Positions 43,868-53,439 of a stretch of DNA of 64,000 bases are shown one piece after another. Numbering within the stretch: the stretch's first letter is position 1; each line of letters starts with the position of its first letter. Both the position numbers and the translations under genes were made by a program. The notes below the pieces were generated by a model. That model saw only the letters and a list, made by a program, of their open reading frames with translations, was not told the DNA's origin and ran no database searches. Origin of the DNA: Pseudomonadota bacterium (GTDB taxonomy: Bacteria > Bdellovibrionota > UBA1018); contig JAIXQO010000002.1 of the NCBI GenBank assembly GCA_027485695.1, positions 310,001-374,000 of the forward strand, given 5' to 3'.

Positions 43868-45646
43868 TTAAGGTACGAAAATCCAAACCGCCCCTTGCCG
43901 CGTATTATTGTCGTCCTTATTTGCCGAAACCGCAGCGGTTGAACCGTCCGCACTAATAGCGACGCGAAATCCTTGGCCAACGGCAAAACCAGCGTAGCCG
44001 GTACCGACTAGCTTGGTTCCGAGCTGACTCCAAGTCCCTAAGCTTCGACCAAAGATCCAGGTCGCTCCCATCTCTGAATTGTTGATATCGTCACCATTCG
44101 CACCCACCACCGCGAGGTCCCCATCCGCACTGAGTGCAATCGAATACCCAAGCAACCCGGTACCGATCATTCCGGTCGCCACAAGCTTGGAGCCCTCTTG
44201 AGACCACACTCCCGAGGACCGCTTGAAAATCCAGGCGGCACCTTTGCGGGTGTCATCAAAAGCGCCTCCGACAGCTGCCGTATTACCATCGGCACTGAGC
44301 GCTACCGAGTACCCTTGCATCGCGTTCCCAACTGCACCCGTGCCCACGAGTTTAGTTCCTTGTTGAACGTAAGTGCCAACATCGCGAGTGAACACCCACG
44401 CTGCTCCTTGGTAGGCATCGCCGATTCCACCCACTAAAACCGTATCTCCGTTTGCACTCACCGCAACCGAAGTTCCAAATTGAGGGAGCGGATTTGCGGT
44501 GCCATCGCTTGGAGTCAATTTCGCTCCGAATTGAGCCCACGATCCGTTCGTTCGCTTAAAAATCCAGATAGCGCCTCGCCCGCTGGAATCAGCGGCTCCG
44601 CCGACAACGAACGTGTTTCCATCTGCACTGAGTGCAACTGCTCCGCCTTGTTTTGCCCCCGCGCCGTTCGTCCCAACTAGCTTCGTTCCCTGTTGTGACC
44701 AAGTGTTTCCACTACGAACGAAAACCCAAGTCGCACCGGTTTGTGAATCATCTTCCGGTCCACCGATCACCAATGTTTTGCCGTCGGCACTCATCGAGAC
44801 CGATTCACCTTGGCGCGCATCACCCATGGCCCCAGTCCCGAGAAGTTTCGATCCCTGCCTGGTCCAGGTCACTCCACTCCGGGTGAAAATGTAGGCTCCA
44901 CCATTCGGATAGTAGCACCCACCCGTCACAAGAGTGTTTCCATCCGCCGCGATCGCTACTCCACATCCGACGTTTCCGCCTTGAACTGAGAGTTTTGCGC
45001 CCTGCTGATTTGCAATCGGCGTCAATACGGAGGATGTCCGATTTGCCGTGAACGATTGATCCGCATCATAAACGTACGTTCCAGCAGCGGTGGTAAATGA
45101 AACGGAGCTGACCGCAGACGCGATCGAACGCTTTGCTTTCTTCGCGGATTTTTTTTGCTCGAGCGAGGAAGCATAGGTCACGGAGTTCAAATTTTTCTGT
45201 CCGGATTTTACTTTTTGCGCGTTCGCCAGAGGCGTGTAACCGGCTGGCATCACGAGGACATCCATCGAGGTAACCGAGCGACTCACGATACTGGCAGTCG
45301 TGCCGTCGACAGATACAGATAGCACTGTCGTGAAGTCAAATTTCGTACTGGTGATCGTGAGTAACGTGCCCACTCCACCTGTAGTGGGACTGAGGGTAAA
45401 GGTCGCCGTCGGATCAGGAGGCGTCGGTGAAGGGCTCGGGGAGGCGCTCGGTGATGCACTCGGAGAGGAGGTTGGCGAAACACTGGGGGAAGCCGTCGGA
45501 GACGCGATCTGAAGTGGACCAATCGTCAGCGTCAACTTACTAGCGGCCGGCGGATCGTTTTGCGTCGGAGAACAGCTCACTAAACCCAAAAAACAAACGA
45601 CCCCGAAACAGCTGTAAGTGAACGACTTCTGACGAAGAGTCTTCAT
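43868..45646 (-). CDS. Lipoprotein with seven-repeat beta-propeller
   Basis: A 592-residue lipoprotein (lipobox LGLVSC) with a Ser/Pro linker made of SPSPS-type repeats (residues about 45-75), an IPT/TIG-like beta domain (about 80-145) and a C-terminal region of seven repeats of about 50-58 residues. Each repeat has QQG(T/S)KL, then VALSADGNT, then GGA and a closing GA(A/T)WIF. Seven repeats suggest a closed seven-bladed propeller displayed on the cell surface. The ATG at 45646 has AAGGAT before it. A binding or adhesion role is inferred. Confidence 0.85.
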   Translation of the reverse strand: MKTLRQKSFTYSCFGVVCFLGLVSCSPTQNDPPAASKLTLTIGPLQIASPTASPSVSPTSSPSASPSASPSPSPTPPDPTATFTLSPTTGGVGTLLTITSTKFDFTTVLSVSVDGTTASIVSRSVTSMDVLVMPAGYTPLANAQKVKSGQKNLNSVTYASSLEQKKSAKKAKRSIASAVSSVSFTTAAGTYVYDADQSFTANRTSSVLTPIANQQGAKLSVQGGNVGCGVAIAADGNTLVTGGCYYPNGGAYIFTRSGVTWTRQGSKLLGTGAMGDARQGESVSMSADGKTLVIGGPEDDSQTGATWVFVRSGNTWSQQGTKLVGTNGAGAKQGGAVALSADGNTFVVGGAADSSGRGAIWIFKRTNGSWAQFGAKLTPSDGTANPLPQFGTSVAVSANGDTVLVGGIGDAYQGAAWVFTRDVGTYVQQGTKLVGTGAVGNAMQGYSVALSADGNTAAVGGAFDDTRKGAAWIFKRSSGVWSQEGSKLVATGMIGTGLLGYSIALSADGDLAVVGANGDDINNSEMGATWIFGRSLGTWSQLGTKLVGTGYAGFAVGQGFRVAISADGSTAAVSANKDDNNTRQGAVWIFVP

Positions 45647-45864
45647 TTTTTGATCCTTGAGCGTCCGAACCGAAATATGCCGGATCAAGACCACTCTTAG
45701 TCATTTCGGACGAAAGATCGCATCGCCTGAGCCCTTTGGTACAGATCCAAGAAGAATCCAAAAAGCCGCTCTCAGCCCCAGCGACTTCAGGTGATTGTGA
45801 ATGCTAACACTGAATCTGTAGACTCGCCGATCGCCCCAGCTTTTCTAGCGGCAATACACGCTGA

Positions 45865-45892
45865 TTGCCAAAGCAAGGGGGTGTGTTATACC
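45865..45892 (+). promoter_or_regulatory. Probable promoter of the 45916 gene
   Basis: TTGCCA (45865-45870) and TATACC (45887-45892) are separated by 16 bases, with TGTGT just before the -10. The start would be about 16 bases before the ATG. Confidence 0.45.
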
Positions 45893-45915
45893 TCCCCCAT
45901 TCCAAAGGAAACCCG

Positions 45916-46188
45916 ATGATAGACACCGAAACGACCCTCGCCATCAAAGAAGCCATTCGCACCCTTTCGGTCGAATTCGTCAAGGTCAAGGCCTGGAACG
46001 ATCAGACTTTTAAAATCGAAGTCTCTTCGGCAGTTTTCAAAGACATGCGCCGGCTGGATCGCTTCGAGCTCTTGAACAACCTTTTGAAAGAACGACTTCC
46101 CGAAATCTTTGCTACCTACTCGTTCCAATACAAACCCTTCACCAAAGAAGAATGGGTGGTCAGGAACGCCCGGAAACTAGAAAAATAG
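45916..46188 (+). CDS. BolA-like protein
   Basis: The 90-residue product follows the BolA pattern: FKIEVSSAVF, a following Arg-rich turn, LLNNLLKERLPEIFATYSFQYKPFTKEEW, aligning with the E. coli BolA sequence from FKVVLVSDRF to TIKEW. BolA proteins bind monothiol glutaredoxins and iron-sulfur clusters or act on gene expression. The usual RH in the middle appears as DR (RRLDRFE), so the conserved His of that position is missing, which may mean different ligand use. AAAGGAA precedes the ATG. It is followed 25 bases later by the FMN reductase. Confidence 0.55.
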   Translation: MIDTETTLAIKEAIRTLSVEFVKVKAWNDQTFKIEVSSAVFKDMRRLDRFELLNNLLKERLPEIFATYSFQYKPFTKEEWVVRNARKLEK

Positions 46189-46213
46189 AATTCGAAGCAC
46201 CCGGGATTAAATA

Positions 46214-46840
46214 GTGATGATAGATCATTCGATACGCAACTCCCAGCCGCTACCCAAAATCCTCCTGATTCACGGTAGCCCCGTCGGATCGAACGGAAAT
46301 TCGCACTTGCTCTCAAGAGCCTTGATCCAAGCGCTTGGCGGTCGCGCTCAAACAACGGATCTCTACTTAAAACAAAACCTTTCTAGCGAGGTCATCACTA
46401 CTGCGATTCAGAACGCAGATGCATTCGTGTTCACGACGGGCACCTACTGGGACAGTTGGGGCAGCCCTCTGCAAAAATTCTTAGAAGACTTCACCCGACT
46501 CGAAGGCTCCCCCCTCTACCTGGGAAAACCCGCCGCCGTATTGGTCACCATGCATTCCGTCGGCGGCAAAGAGGTCCTCTCTCGCCTGCAAGGCGTGCTA
46601 AATACTCTCGGCATACAAATTCCTCCCATGAGCGGGATCGCCTATTCCTATGCGGCGCAACTCGCAATGGACACTGAGGCGGGCAAAGCCGAACCGGATT
46701 TCTGGAGCGTCGCCGATCTCAAGAGAATCGCACACAACCTGCTCGTCGCGGTCGAACGGAATCGGAATGCTGCGTCCACCTGGAACGCTTGGGATTTCGA
46801 TGCACGCGATCCACATAAACTCTGGGTGACACCGAATTAA
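46214..46840 (+). CDS. NADPH-dependent FMN reductase family protein
   Basis: A 208-residue flavodoxin-like protein. The phosphate-binding loop is ILLIHGSPVGSNGNSHLLSRAL, and TGTYWDSWGSPLQKFLEDF matches the segment that contacts flavin in the FMN_red family. Such enzymes reduce quinones, azo compounds or free flavin with NAD(P)H. Starts at 46214 and 46217 are both possible. The tail (SVADLKRIAHNL onward) is not conserved in general members. Probably co-transcribed with the BolA-like gene. Confidence 0.85.
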   Translation: MMIDHSIRNSQPLPKILLIHGSPVGSNGNSHLLSRALIQALGGRAQTTDLYLKQNLSSEVITTAIQNADAFVFTTGTYWDSWGSPLQKFLEDFTRLEGSPLYLGKPAAVLVTMHSVGGKEVLSRLQGVLNTLGIQIPPMSGIAYSYAAQLAMDTEAGKAEPDFWSVADLKRIAHNLLVAVERNRNAASTWNAWDFDARDPHKLWVTPN

Positions 46841-46891
46841 TCGGTGGCGCGATCACGACCAATCATCACGCGGTCCTGACCGTGGAACTCA

Positions 46892-46910
46892 GGCGAGAAA
46901 CCGTCTCGCC
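46892..46910 (+). terminator. Short hairpin after the FMN reductase gene
   Basis: GGCGAGA (46892-46898) and TCTCGCC (46904-46910) form a 7-bp stem with a five-base loop, followed by TTCTCC. Acceptable as a terminator although the U-tract is broken. Confidence 0.45.
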
Positions 46911-46957
46911 TTCTCCACTATCCACTCGTCCCGGGGGCATGGTAGTGTCGACCCATT

Positions 46958-47497
46958 ATGTCCTCGACCGATCTGCCCTCGACCGAACAAAAATGCGAAA
47001 CTTGCCGTAGCGATGATGTCACGGATGCTTGCAAACTTTGCGAGAACCCCATTTGTGACGATTGCATCTTAGCGCCGCCTTTACATACTTTCTCGTTATT
47101 GGAAACCATTCCTGAGCCACTGTCTCATGTCGTCTATTGCCGGTTCTGCTATGACGAAAAAGTCGAGCCCGAGGTGGTTCGCTATGCCGAGAACTTGGAA
47201 AAAGCGAACGAGTCTTTCATCTTCTTCAAGACCCAGCGCAAAGAAATCCCGCTCATCAAGAAATCCAAGGAAATCATGCGCGTCGTGGATTGCGATGATC
47301 GCGATGAAACGATCCTAAGGATGGCCTTTATTGCAGCTGAAAAAGGTTTCAATGCCGTGATCGACGTCGAGGTTCAGCATCAGAAAATCCGCAACCACCA
47401 GCACCACACCCATCGCTGGAGTGGCACCGGGAGTCCCGCGATGATCGATGAAAACAAACTCGATCGACAACACAAGCTCGATCAGATCTATCGCTAA
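46958..47497 (+). CDS. Small zinc-finger protein with C-terminal YbjQ-like segment
   Basis: A 179-residue protein. Residues about 10-65 carry pairs of Cys (CETC, CKLC, CDDC, CRFC) like a B-box or double zinc ribbon. Residues about 120-160, MAFIAAEKGFNAVIDVEV then a His-rich stretch NHQHHTHRWSG, recall the end of the YbjQ/DUF74 family. The function is unknown. TGG-TAGTGT lies nine bases before the ATG with no ribosome binding site. It is convergent with the large kinase gene, five bases apart. Confidence 0.65.
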   Translation: MSSTDLPSTEQKCETCRSDDVTDACKLCENPICDDCILAPPLHTFSLLETIPEPLSHVVYCRFCYDEKVEPEVVRYAENLEKANESFIFFKTQRKEIPLIKKSKEIMRVVDCDDRDETILRMAFIAAEKGFNAVIDVEVQHQKIRNHQHHTHRWSGTGSPAMIDENKLDRQHKLDQIYR

Positions 47498-47501
47498 CGA
47501 A

Positions 47502-50500
47502 CTAGTGAATGGACTGCGGCTTTTCGTTGAGCTCTAAAATCGCCCCAGTAAGGCGATCGATATCGACCGGCTTAGCTAAATGCATCTGAAATCCCGCCGA
47601 ATACGCGTCTTCGCGATCCTGATCGCTGGCAAGTGCAGTCAGCGCCAGCGCAGGAATCATTTTTTCGTTTTTCGGTCTCAGTTTTCTAATGCGTTTCAGT
47701 AACGAATAGCCGTTTTCTCCCGGCATCGCGATATCGAGCACCAATTCATCGGGTACGAACTCCTCTAATATCCGCATAGCATCGGCCCCGCAGGTCGCGG
47801 CTTTTACCTCTGCCCCGGCCTGACTCAACATTTCGGTGAGCGATTCGCGCACATCCGAGTCATCTTCTACGACCAGAATCCGGATACCACCGAGCTTCAT
47901 GACTTTGCCTTTAGTGACACCTCGTGCGGTGCGTGTACGCCCCGCTTTGCCAGAGTCCTTGTCTTCGTTATCAACGTCGATCAACGGGAGGGTCACCGTG
48001 AATGTCGCGCCCTTACCCTTACCCGCGCTCTCAACGGTGACTTCGCCACCATGCATTTCTACTAGGTGGCGAACGATCGCTAAGCCGAGTCCAAGCCCCC
48101 CATGCGTTCGTGTATTTGTGGTCTCCGCTTGGCTAAAACGGTTGAAAACCTGAGGTAGGAAATGGGGCTCAATGCCGATTCCTGCATCAATCACTTGAAT
48201 CCGCGCTTTTCCAGCGACGGTTTCCAGCGTGACCAAGACTCTGTTCTTCCCGCTTTTAGCGGTGAATTTGATCGCATTCGTCAATAGATTCCAAAACACC
48301 TGCTGCAGACGGACGGGATCTCCCGACACCTGGCCGACCGAAGCATCCAGTCGCGTCTCAATGAGGATGGACTTAGTCTCAGCGACCGCACTTACGGTAT
48401 CGACGGCCGCTTGTATGACCTCATCCAGTTTCACAGGGGCTAGCTCCATGTTGAGCTTACCCGTTACAATACGGGAAACGTCGAGCAAGTCTTCGATCAG
48501 CTGCGCTTGCGCTCGAGCCGCGCGTTCAATCGCCGAGCTCGCTTTTTTCGCCTTAGCCTGATCCATCGGTGCACGCTGAAGCATCTGAGCCTGCAGAATC
48601 ATCGCAGTGAGCGGCGTTCGAAGCTCGTGCGAAAGCACCGCAAGAAACATATCCTTGGCCAAGTTCGCTTTCTCGGCCTCGGTTTTCGCGACTTGAGCTT
48701 GCCTGAGCAGCATGCGGCGATCCTTGTCCCGATTCTTGCGCTCGGTAATGTCCTCGATCGAAAGCAAATACATGCCGATGCCTTCGTGAGAATGAATGGG
48801 ACAAGCCGAAACCGTCATCACCCGCGCATCAGAACCAGGAACCTCGCCATCGATCTCCAAATTCTTGAACGACGTTTTATGCGCGAGCATTTCGGCCAGA
48901 TAATTCCTCAGTGGTCCGGCGTTGCACCTGCCGATTGCGATCTCATAGAGGCTTTTGCCTTCGGTCTCGCCTTTGGACGTCCTAAAACTCTCGTAATAAG
49001 CTTGATTCGCAGAGACGACTTCTAGATCCTCGTTCAGGACGAGTAGCGGAGTTTGTACCGCTTCGACAATGCTCTCGGAATAATCGCGAACCCATTCCGC
49101 GTCAATCACTGCGCGTCTCAGCAAATCGATATTAATGAGTGAGATCACCGCACCGGCAATCTTGTGATCCGAAGTTTTGTAGGGACGGATCTGGAGCCGA
49201 TGCCAGCGCTTGTTACCGTCTTGAACCTCGATTTCCATTGTGGTGACCGTTTCAATGACTTCCTGAACGAGCTGATCCAGATTATCGACTAGGATATTCG
49301 GCTTGATATCGTCGATGTGGCGACCTACGTCGGCCGGAAGCAAATTCATGATACTGCGGGCTTTGGGTGTGAAACGACGTACGCAGCGATTAATGTCGAG
49401 AATGAGGATTGGAATTTCGATCCCGTTCAGAAGATTGATCAGATCATCATTCATATGAGCCGTCTCGAGGCTACGGTTCTGAAGCTCGTCATTCACCGTG
49501 GTGAGCTCTTCGTTCGTGGACTGGAGCTCCTCTTTTGCGGTCTCCAGTTCTTCGTTCATGCTTTGCAGCTCTTCGTTACTCGAAATAAATTCTTCGTTCA
49601 CCGAGTTGAGGGTGTCGTAGGTTTTCTGATGTTCCTCGTTGAGGGCGTGCAAGTACTCCTGATTGGCGCGAAGCTCTCGCTCAAGCAAAACAGTTCGTTT
49701 GACTTCTTTTTGATCATTGAGCTTACCGGCTTTGGATCGCGAAACCGGAATGGAACCTTTCTTCGGATGAATCACCACGGAGGTATCCTGGAACAACACC
49801 AGAAAAATCGGGTCTTTCGTGGACGATCCTCCTGCGACTGGTGTCACGATCAAATGACAATGACGAATCTTGCCGTCGAATTTGAACGGTAGCGCCTCTT
49901 TGCGGACCCTGACCATTTTGGTCTTTGCTTGCCCGATCGCCGTTTTGAGTGCTGAGAACAAACCTTCGCGCACCATCTTGAGTAAGTTCTGCTGAGGCTG
50001 CCCCGGGGCCTGCTCCAAGTAGACGCTGGTTCGTCCGCGGTATTGGAGGATCTCTAGTTTCTCGTTGATAACGACGCCAGCCGGCGCGAACTCCGAGAGC
50101 AGAAGCGTGTCGATCTGTTTGGAGAGATCAACCGTTGGCCGGCCCACAGCCAACGCCAATCCAGGGGTCGGCGGGTTTTTTGTAGGCGTATTCTGCATGG
50201 TTGCGAACCGAAGCTGGCTAGTGACCGCCTCCCTCGAGAAAATCTTGTTCGTTTTATCGAGCACCGAGAAAAAATGATCATGACTCATGATGCTCTCGGT
50301 ACGACCCAGAAGCAAAAAACCCGGCTGATTGAGGCAATAATGAAACGTCGAAATGATCCGCTTTTGTAACGCTTGTTCGAAATAGATCAGCACGTTTCGA
50401 CAAGTGATTAAATCGAGTTTTGAAAACGGAGGATCGCGAGCCAGATCATGGCGGACAAAAACGCAGAGATCCCGAACCAGGCTATTAATCCGGTAGCCGC

Positions 50501-51722
50501 CTTCGACCTTGACGAAGAAACGTCGCAGTCTTTCGGGGTCGACGTCCCTTAAAGCGCTTTCGGAATAAAATCCGATGCGGGCTTTTTCGATCATCCGCTC
50601 GCTGAGATCTGATCCGAATAGTTGAATCGGATACAACGATGAGCGCTCACCCAAAAACTCGAGCAGCGTGATAGCGATCGAATAAACCTCTTCTCCGGAT
50701 GAACATCCCGTCACCCAAATTCGAAAAGGAGTTCCCAGGTCCTTGCCCTTGATCATCGCAGGATAGGTGCTGCTTTGAAGTTTTCGAAAAACTTCCGGAT
50801 CACGAAAAAAAGTCGTGACGTGAATCAATGCCTCTGCCGCCAAGGTTTTGATTTCCTGCGGAGTGGCCTGAAGAAGCTTAATGTATTCGGGCAAATGGTC
50901 GATTTTTAGAAGCGCCATTCGACGCGCCAGTCGACGCTTGATCGTGGGAGCCTTGTATTCACTGAAATCGATGCCGGCGGAGGTCCGAAGAAGAACGAAA
51001 ACTTTTTGCAAATCCTGCTCATCCGAAGGTTTCGATAGCACTTCGGATACACGGCCTGAAACATAGGGGTGATGTGCAAGCCGCACCAACTCCTGAGCCA
51101 ATTCAGGGATCGGCAAGCAGAAATCGACGACTTCGGCGTTCACCGCGTTTTGCGGCATTCCGACGTACTTAGCAGACTTCGGATCTTGCGCGAGCGATAC
51201 GCCATTTTCGGATTTAATGGCTCGCAGCCCCTCGGTTCCGTCGGTTGCATTGCCAGACAACACGACGCCGATCGCGCGATTCCCGCACTCGGCGGCAAGC
51301 GCACGAAAGAAAAAATCAATCGCCATATTCGGTTTGCGTAATGCTTTTTCGCGAGCAAAAATGGCGAATCGTCCACCAAGGATTCCAATATCGACCCCGG
51401 GTGGAATTACGAAAACCTCGTTCGGACAGATTTTCATTCCGTCCGAGATTTCCCGAACCGGCATCTGAGTGGCTCTCGCCAGAACAGTGGTCAGTAGACT
51501 CTCATGCGTAGGATCCAGGTGCTGGATGAGTACGAACGCCATGCCGGTATCCATGGGGAGCTCATTCAGAAGTTGGGTGAACGTCTCTACCCCGCCAGCC
51601 GAAGCACCGATCCCAACCGTTGGAAAAGAACAGGGAGCCGAATGTGACAGGCGCTTAGGAGTCCTCGCTTGAACTCGAATTTTTTCAGGAAAAGACGAGA
51701 CGAGAGACTTCTTTTTTTTCAT
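47502..51722 (-). CDS. CheB-CheR-PAS hybrid histidine kinase
   Basis: A single chain of 1406 residues: CheB methylesterase (about 35-225; GIGASAGG with the catalytic Ser, QHLDPTHES, SGNATDGTEG), CheR methyltransferase (about 255-500; VTTFFRDPE, VTGCSSGEEVYS, DLITCRNVLIYF), a coiled coil of NEEL repeats (about 640-715), two PAS domains (about 725-965), HisKA (LSHELRTPLTAM), HATPase (GGLGLGLAIV) and a receiver (about 1280-1400; VVEDDSDVR, LVLDIAMPGENG, LAKPVD). The ATG at 51722 has GGAG eight bases upstream. No flagellar or receptor genes are nearby. Such fusions are thought to sense and modify signalling, not to act in classical chemotaxis. Confidence 0.95.
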   Translation of the reverse strand: MKKKKSLVSSFPEKIRVQARTPKRLSHSAPCSFPTVGIGASAGGVETFTQLLNELPMDTGMAFVLIQHLDPTHESLLTTVLARATQMPVREISDGMKICPNEVFVIPPGVDIGILGGRFAIFAREKALRKPNMAIDFFFRALAAECGNRAIGVVLSGNATDGTEGLRAIKSENGVSLAQDPKSAKYVGMPQNAVNAEVVDFCLPIPELAQELVRLAHHPYVSGRVSEVLSKPSDEQDLQKVFVLLRTSAGIDFSEYKAPTIKRRLARRMALLKIDHLPEYIKLLQATPQEIKTLAAEALIHVTTFFRDPEVFRKLQSSTYPAMIKGKDLGTPFRIWVTGCSSGEEVYSIAITLLEFLGERSSLYPIQLFGSDLSERMIEKARIGFYSESALRDVDPERLRRFFVKVEGGYRINSLVRDLCVFVRHDLARDPPFSKLDLITCRNVLIYFEQALQKRIISTFHYCLNQPGFLLLGRTESIMSHDHFFSVLDKTNKIFSREAVTSQLRFATMQNTPTKNPPTPGLALAVGRPTVDLSKQIDTLLLSEFAPAGVVINEKLEILQYRGRTSVYLEQAPGQPQQNLLKMVREGLFSALKTAIGQAKTKMVRVRKEALPFKFDGKIRHCHLIVTPVAGGSSTKDPIFLVLFQDTSVVIHPKKGSIPVSRSKAGKLNDQKEVKRTVLLERELRANQEYLHALNEEHQKTYDTLNSVNEEFISSNEELQSMNEELETAKEELQSTNEELTTVNDELQNRSLETAHMNDDLINLLNGIEIPILILDINRCVRRFTPKARSIMNLLPADVGRHIDDIKPNILVDNLDQLVQEVIETVTTMEIEVQDGNKRWHRLQIRPYKTSDHKIAGAVISLINIDLLRRAVIDAEWVRDYSESIVEAVQTPLLVLNEDLEVVSANQAYYESFRTSKGETEGKSLYEIAIGRCNAGPLRNYLAEMLAHKTSFKNLEIDGEVPGSDARVMTVSACPIHSHEGIGMYLLSIEDITERKNRDKDRRMLLRQAQVAKTEAEKANLAKDMFLAVLSHELRTPLTAMILQAQMLQRAPMDQAKAKKASSAIERAARAQAQLIEDLLDVSRIVTGKLNMELAPVKLDEVIQAAVDTVSAVAETKSILIETRLDASVGQVSGDPVRLQQVFWNLLTNAIKFTAKSGKNRVLVTLETVAGKARIQVIDAGIGIEPHFLPQVFNRFSQAETTNTRTHGGLGLGLAIVRHLVEMHGGEVTVESAGKGKGATFTVTLPLIDVDNEDKDSGKAGRTRTARGVTKGKVMKLGGIRILVVEDDSDVRESLTEMLSQAGAEVKAATCGADAMRILEEFVPDELVLDIAMPGENGYSLLKRIRKLRPKNEKMIPALALTALASDQDREDAYSAGFQMHLAKPVDIDRLTGAILELNEKPQSIH

Positions 51723-51811
51723 TGCACAGAGCTCCACACGGTTCGGTTTGGAAGCGGCAATGCGTTTGTCTTGGCAGTGTCGGTAAACCCTCTACTTACT
51801 TATGAAACTCG

Positions 51812-51839
51812 ACGATACACCCAGAAACACCCCTGTCAA
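51812..51839 (-). promoter_or_regulatory. Promoter of the CheB-CheR kinase gene
   Basis: On the minus strand TTGACA (51839-51834) and TATCGT (51817-51812) are separated by 16 bases, giving a start near 51805 and a leader of about 83 bases. Confidence 0.55.
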
Positions 51840-52108
51840 TTAACTAAGTATACGCGTGTCTACATAAAGCGCTGGGTGCGCCTGCAAGGGTTTGAACGGT
51901 TAAAAAAGAGAGCGCAGTCAGTCGCAAATGACATTCATCACGCCTGCTCAGGTCGGATTCCAAAAAGTCGTTCGCGGCTATCTCATCGGTAGCCTGTATC
52001 TTTCTTTTGTACGACTAAAACTGGCGACTCTCGCGTCAGAACCCACAATCCTGATCCGCATTGGCGCTAACTCGATTCTAAATGAATCACTCGAAAGACT
52101 CACAACAC
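51840..52108. other. Intergenic region without a gene
   Basis: Together with the promoter and leader of the kinase gene this makes a gap of nearly 390 bases (51723-52108) between divergent-facing ends. The open frames here have no recognisable domains, no good start sites and overlap the 3' end of the thioredoxin gene, so I call none. Confidence 0.5.
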
Positions 52109-52699
52109 TCATGGACGCTGAGCCGGCGGCAACGATTCGATACCGAGTTTACTACTCGCGAACAAATCAATCATCCCGACATCCGAAAACGAACCGGAGA
52201 ACCGTTGTAGTGTCTTACCTTGAGCATCTACGACGATCCAGGTGGGATAGCCTTCGATCACCTGGGTTTTTGCGAAGCGACCATCCTGATCAACCGTCGC
52301 AAATGAGCCAAGCTCGCGCGCTTTTTCTTGGTTTTTGTCGGGTTTGTCTTGTCCAACCACGGCTCGAATTCCATGCGTCGTCACCGTACTAGAGAGGTTC
52401 CAGCGCTGATGCATTGCCTGAATGACCTCTATCGAAGCGTTGCAGGCCGGACACCAGGGAGCGACGTATACGAAAACGCACTTCGGTTTTCCGTAACAGG
52501 CATCTCCGGGTTGTTCTGACTTTCGGGAAATGGGTGGCGCTTTGGGGCGATTGAACATCTTGAACGTTTTGAAGGTCCCGAATCCGATCGACGCAATCAG
52601 AACGATCGACCAAATTGGAAAAGGTTTCTTTTTGGGTTCGAAGATCTCTTGGGCGCGATCCGGTTTCATTTCGATCGTGAATCGTTTGTCTTTTTTCAT
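52109..52699 (-). CDS. Membrane-anchored thioredoxin-like protein
   Basis: A 196-residue protein with one membrane anchor (about 30-46, WSIVLIASIGFGTF) and a thioredoxin fold outside it. The redox motif is APWCPACNAS (CPAC), the cis-Pro loop is EGYPTWIVVD. Conserved CYGKPKC before the domain holds two extra Cys that might form a further disulfide. It probably acts in the periplasm as a thiol oxidoreductase. The N-terminal 25 residues are basic and cytoplasmic. The gene is monocistronic, with AT-rich DNA upstream. Confidence 0.85.
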   Translation of the reverse strand: MKKDKRFTIEMKPDRAQEIFEPKKKPFPIWSIVLIASIGFGTFKTFKMFNRPKAPPISRKSEQPGDACYGKPKCVFVYVAPWCPACNASIEVIQAMHQRWNLSSTVTTHGIRAVVGQDKPDKNQEKARELGSFATVDQDGRFAKTQVIEGYPTWIVVDAQGKTLQRFSGSFSDVGMIDLFASSKLGIESLPPAQRP

Positions 52700-52829
52700 A
52701 AATGTTCTCCCGTTCTAGCCAGTCAAGATTGGCAACCGCTCGGGGAAGTATTTACTCTACATTAGTTACCCAATTTTAATGAGAAATAGATAAAAATACA
52801 AAGGTCGATTCTTGGCGATTCAAGCAAAA

Positions 52830-52872
52830 GAGGCTCACGACTGCCACCACTCGGGTCGCCTGCGTGAGCCTC
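52830..52872 (-). terminator. Rho-independent terminator of the 52900 gene
   Basis: GAGGCTCACG (52830-52839) and CGTGAGCCTC (52863-52872) form a 10-bp stem. Read on the minus strand it is followed by TTTTG, 27 bases after the gene's stop. Confidence 0.7.
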
Positions 52873-52899
52873 TTCAGGGTCCATTAACTCTGCGCCGGT

Positions 52900-53337
52900 C
52901 TAGCGACGCTGCTCTTGCTCTGGAGCGCTCGGCTTGCGGTTGCCGCGGGTCATGCCCGATTTATCTAACGAGCGATCTTTTTGTTGAAGACTCCGATCCT
53001 CTTGGTTTTCTTGGGTGCTGATGCGGCCGTCCTCTACTTCACGATCATCCAGATGACCCTCATCATCTCGGGTCTGATCACCACCCCACTTGGGCTGAAA
53101 CGCGCGATCACGACTTGCATCGCGATGATCGTCACGGTCGGAATCAGCTGGTCGCTTGGTAGAAGCGTCCACGGATGAATTTCCTTTGCGAGCGAACTCC
53201 GAGTTTGCTTGCGTTGCCTTGGGATCCGCGGACGGACTCCTCCCCTGTTGATTGCGATCTGCTTGATTCTGAGGATTGGGATTCGGTTTTTTCATGGAAT
53301 CGTTTTTCGAAGAATCAGGCTTGTTATTTGTCGTCAT
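52900..53337 (-). CDS. Disordered, highly charged small protein
   Basis: A 145-residue product composed almost wholly of Asn, Asp, Gln, Arg, Ser, Lys and Pro, with no hydrophobic core and no signal peptide. It starts MTTNNKPDSSKNDS, is rich in DR and RD pairs (DSDRDDHRDASRDRAF) and ends in a basic RNRKPSAPEQEQRR-like tail. A strong AAGGAGA site seven bases before the ATG and its own terminator show it is a real gene. The composition resembles hydrophilic stress proteins, but I assign no function. It lies beside a hemerythrin gene with the same kind of expression signals. Confidence 0.8.
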   Translation of the reverse strand: MTTNNKPDSSKNDSMKKPNPNPQNQADRNQQGRSPSADPKATQANSEFARKGNSSVDASTKRPADSDRDDHRDASRDRAFQPKWGGDQTRDDEGHLDDREVEDGRISTQENQEDRSLQQKDRSLDKSGMTRGNRKPSAPEQEQRR

Positions 53338-53439
53338 GAGAAGTCTCCTTTTAAGAAAATCGGTGGGAATACGTTTCGCATTCGATACAGCAAACTCCAA
53401 GCCAGCGGAACATGGGACGATGTGCCCCACCTCAAGGAT

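Noticed and set aside
51928..52392. Possible plus-strand gene overlapping the thioredoxin gene
   Set aside because: No ribosome binding site, no family resemblance, and it is antisense to a clear CPAC thioredoxin for most of its length.
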